Below, in pieces: positions 22,345 to 23,001 of a stretch of 23,001 nt of DNA (positions are counted from its first letter, which is position 1; every line of letters begins with the position of its first letter). The stretch comes from Bacteroidota bacterium (lineage in GTDB: Bacteria > Bacteroidota > Bacteroidia > Cytophagales > Cyclobacteriaceae): contig JAEZBX010000206.1 of NCBI GenBank assembly GCA_023412765.1, positions 1 through 23,001 of the forward strand, in the 5' to 3' direction. The notes beneath the pieces are model-generated. The model saw only the letters and a program-made list of their open reading frames with translations. It was not told the DNA's origin and searched no databases. The translations under genes were made by a program, and so were the position numbers.

Positions 22345-22517
22345 AGCTGTCATATGCTAACAAGGATCACTAGCCTTATCGCCGGAATAATTGCCTAACG
22401 TGCAGCACCACCTGTAGCTGCTGCTGATTATTTCTTCTCAAAATCTTATTGTTACACAATAACGGATGTCTGTCGTGCATCTAGGCGCCATCGCATCCGC
22501 CAAAAATTATTTCATAA

Positions 22518-23001
22518 ATGACATCTCTCAAAAATTATGGCTGGGAGCTATACCCCCACTCATCATATACATTGTCCAACGGCGAATCGATTGGCCGTGT
22601 CATCAGCATAAAAGGTTTTAAGTATTATCTGGCAACAAAATTTAATGACCTTGAGACAGAGCTCTCAGGCAAACTGCTATACGGAACGGAACCGGAAGAT
22701 CTTCCTAAGGTCGGCGACTGGGTGATATTTCTTGATTATGGCGAGAGCGGATACATTATCGGTGTTATGCCGCGCATGAATGCATTAGCACGAAAGAATC
22801 CAGGGAACAAGACCGAGCGCCAGGTACTGGCAACAAATGTCGATTTTGCATTACTTGTTCAAGGCCTGGATCGAGACTATAACCTCATGCGACTCGAAAG
22901 ATATCTCACACAAGTTTCAGCTTGTGATATCAATCCCATCGTAGTGTTGAACAAGGTAGATCTTATTGAAGATCGTGAAGCGTATTTGCAGCAAGTCCAA
23001 A
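22518..23001 (+). CDS. rsgA: Ribosome small-subunit-dependent GTPase A (N-terminal part)
   Basis: Starts at ATG 22518 and runs off the right edge (161 residues visible). The N-terminal OB-fold region (about 1-75; SIGRVISIKGFKYYLATKF, then LPKVGDWVIF) leads to NKTERQVLATNVDFALLVQGLD (94-115) and YNLMRLERYL, the typical RsgA/YjeQ linker. The G4 motif NKVD, which precedes G1 in this circularly permuted GTPase, is at about 145-148. RsgA tests maturation of the 30S subunit. The Walker A motif and zinc knuckle lie beyond the window. Family call is strong. Confidence 0.93.
   Translation, partial: MTSLKNYGWELYPHSSYTLSNGESIGRVISIKGFKYYLATKFNDLETELSGKLLYGTEPEDLPKVGDWVIFLDYGESGYIIGVMPRMNALARKNPGNKTERQVLATNVDFALLVQGLDRDYNLMRLERYLTQVSACDINPIVVLNKVDLIEDREAYLQQVQ

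Larger units (their letters stand above)
22090..22517. other. Divergent intergenic region between cupin and rsgA
   Basis: 428 bp. From left to right: an AT-rich stretch next to the cupin start, a 13-bp direct repeat (22144-22173), a CCTCA-ACAC-TGAGG hairpin (22196-22209), a -7 box (22337-22344), a GCAGCA/TGCTGC hairpin (22402-22424), a TTATTGT-TAC-ACAATAA hairpin (22446-22462), and a possible leader peptide (22354-22398). Confidence 0.6.

Overview
The window looks like a chromosomal segment of a Bacteroidota bacterium, most likely a Cytophagales-type soil or freshwater lineage. This is inference from gene content: a PorT-like beta-barrel, a TonB-receptor-like beta-barrel with an N-terminal carboxypeptidase-regulatory domain, an AraC-HTH/membrane/FlgO/TPR hybrid regulator, a beta-propeller protein with a PVC-type heme domain, and a few -7 boxes of the Bacteroidota form TAnnTTTG. 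Nearly all genes lie on the minus strand. The exceptions are an ECF sigma factor with its overlapping membrane partner (14829-15948) and a partial rsgA at the right edge.

Layout. 1-3179 (minus) is a four-gene sugar-catabolism-like cluster read right to left: HUMPS-family decarboxylase/aldolase, Zn-dependent dehydrogenase, SDR dehydrogenase, and a sugar phosphate isomerase/epimerase cut by the window edge. The last three are spaced by 3 bp. 3273-6621 holds an outer-membrane barrel protein, two unrecognised genes and a 5.4-6.06 kb stretch with two diverged copies of a GC-rich palindromic intergenic repeat. 6812-10033 is a probable two-gene unit of methanethiol S-methyltransferase (mddA) followed by a TonB-receptor-like beta-barrel, with a perfect 15-bp palindrome between them. 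10407-12305 is the hybrid AraC regulator. 12507-13196 is a lipoprotein with a Thr/Asp-rich stalk and a domain that looks like a degenerate metalloprotease site. 13197-13851 is a repeat field. 13852-14667 is an unrecognised soluble protein. Then come the sigma factor/membrane partner pair, a PEP mutase-family protein, a DoxX protein, a class-A-like serine hydrolase next to a lipoprotein cytochrome, an AraC regulator, a cupin and rsgA.

The most unusual structure is a family of short intergenic arrays whose repeat unit is always 7 nt (variants such as GTTATCA, GTTAATC, GTTAGTA, TTCCTTA, GGGAATA, TTCGATA). They occur at four separate intergenic loci (2332-2464, 3273-3328, 10230-10411, 13282-13757). 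In one place they fill the gap between two genes of an apparent operon, and in another they contain the stop codon of a gene. At 13.3-13.76 kb the heptads are organised into 21-nt higher-order units with a perfect 40-nt duplication and an inverted 10-bp pair. I do not know a described function for them.

No tRNA, rRNA, CRISPR array, intact insertion sequence, prophage or recognised defence system was seen. The remaining genes are mostly housekeeping or accessory functions of known families.
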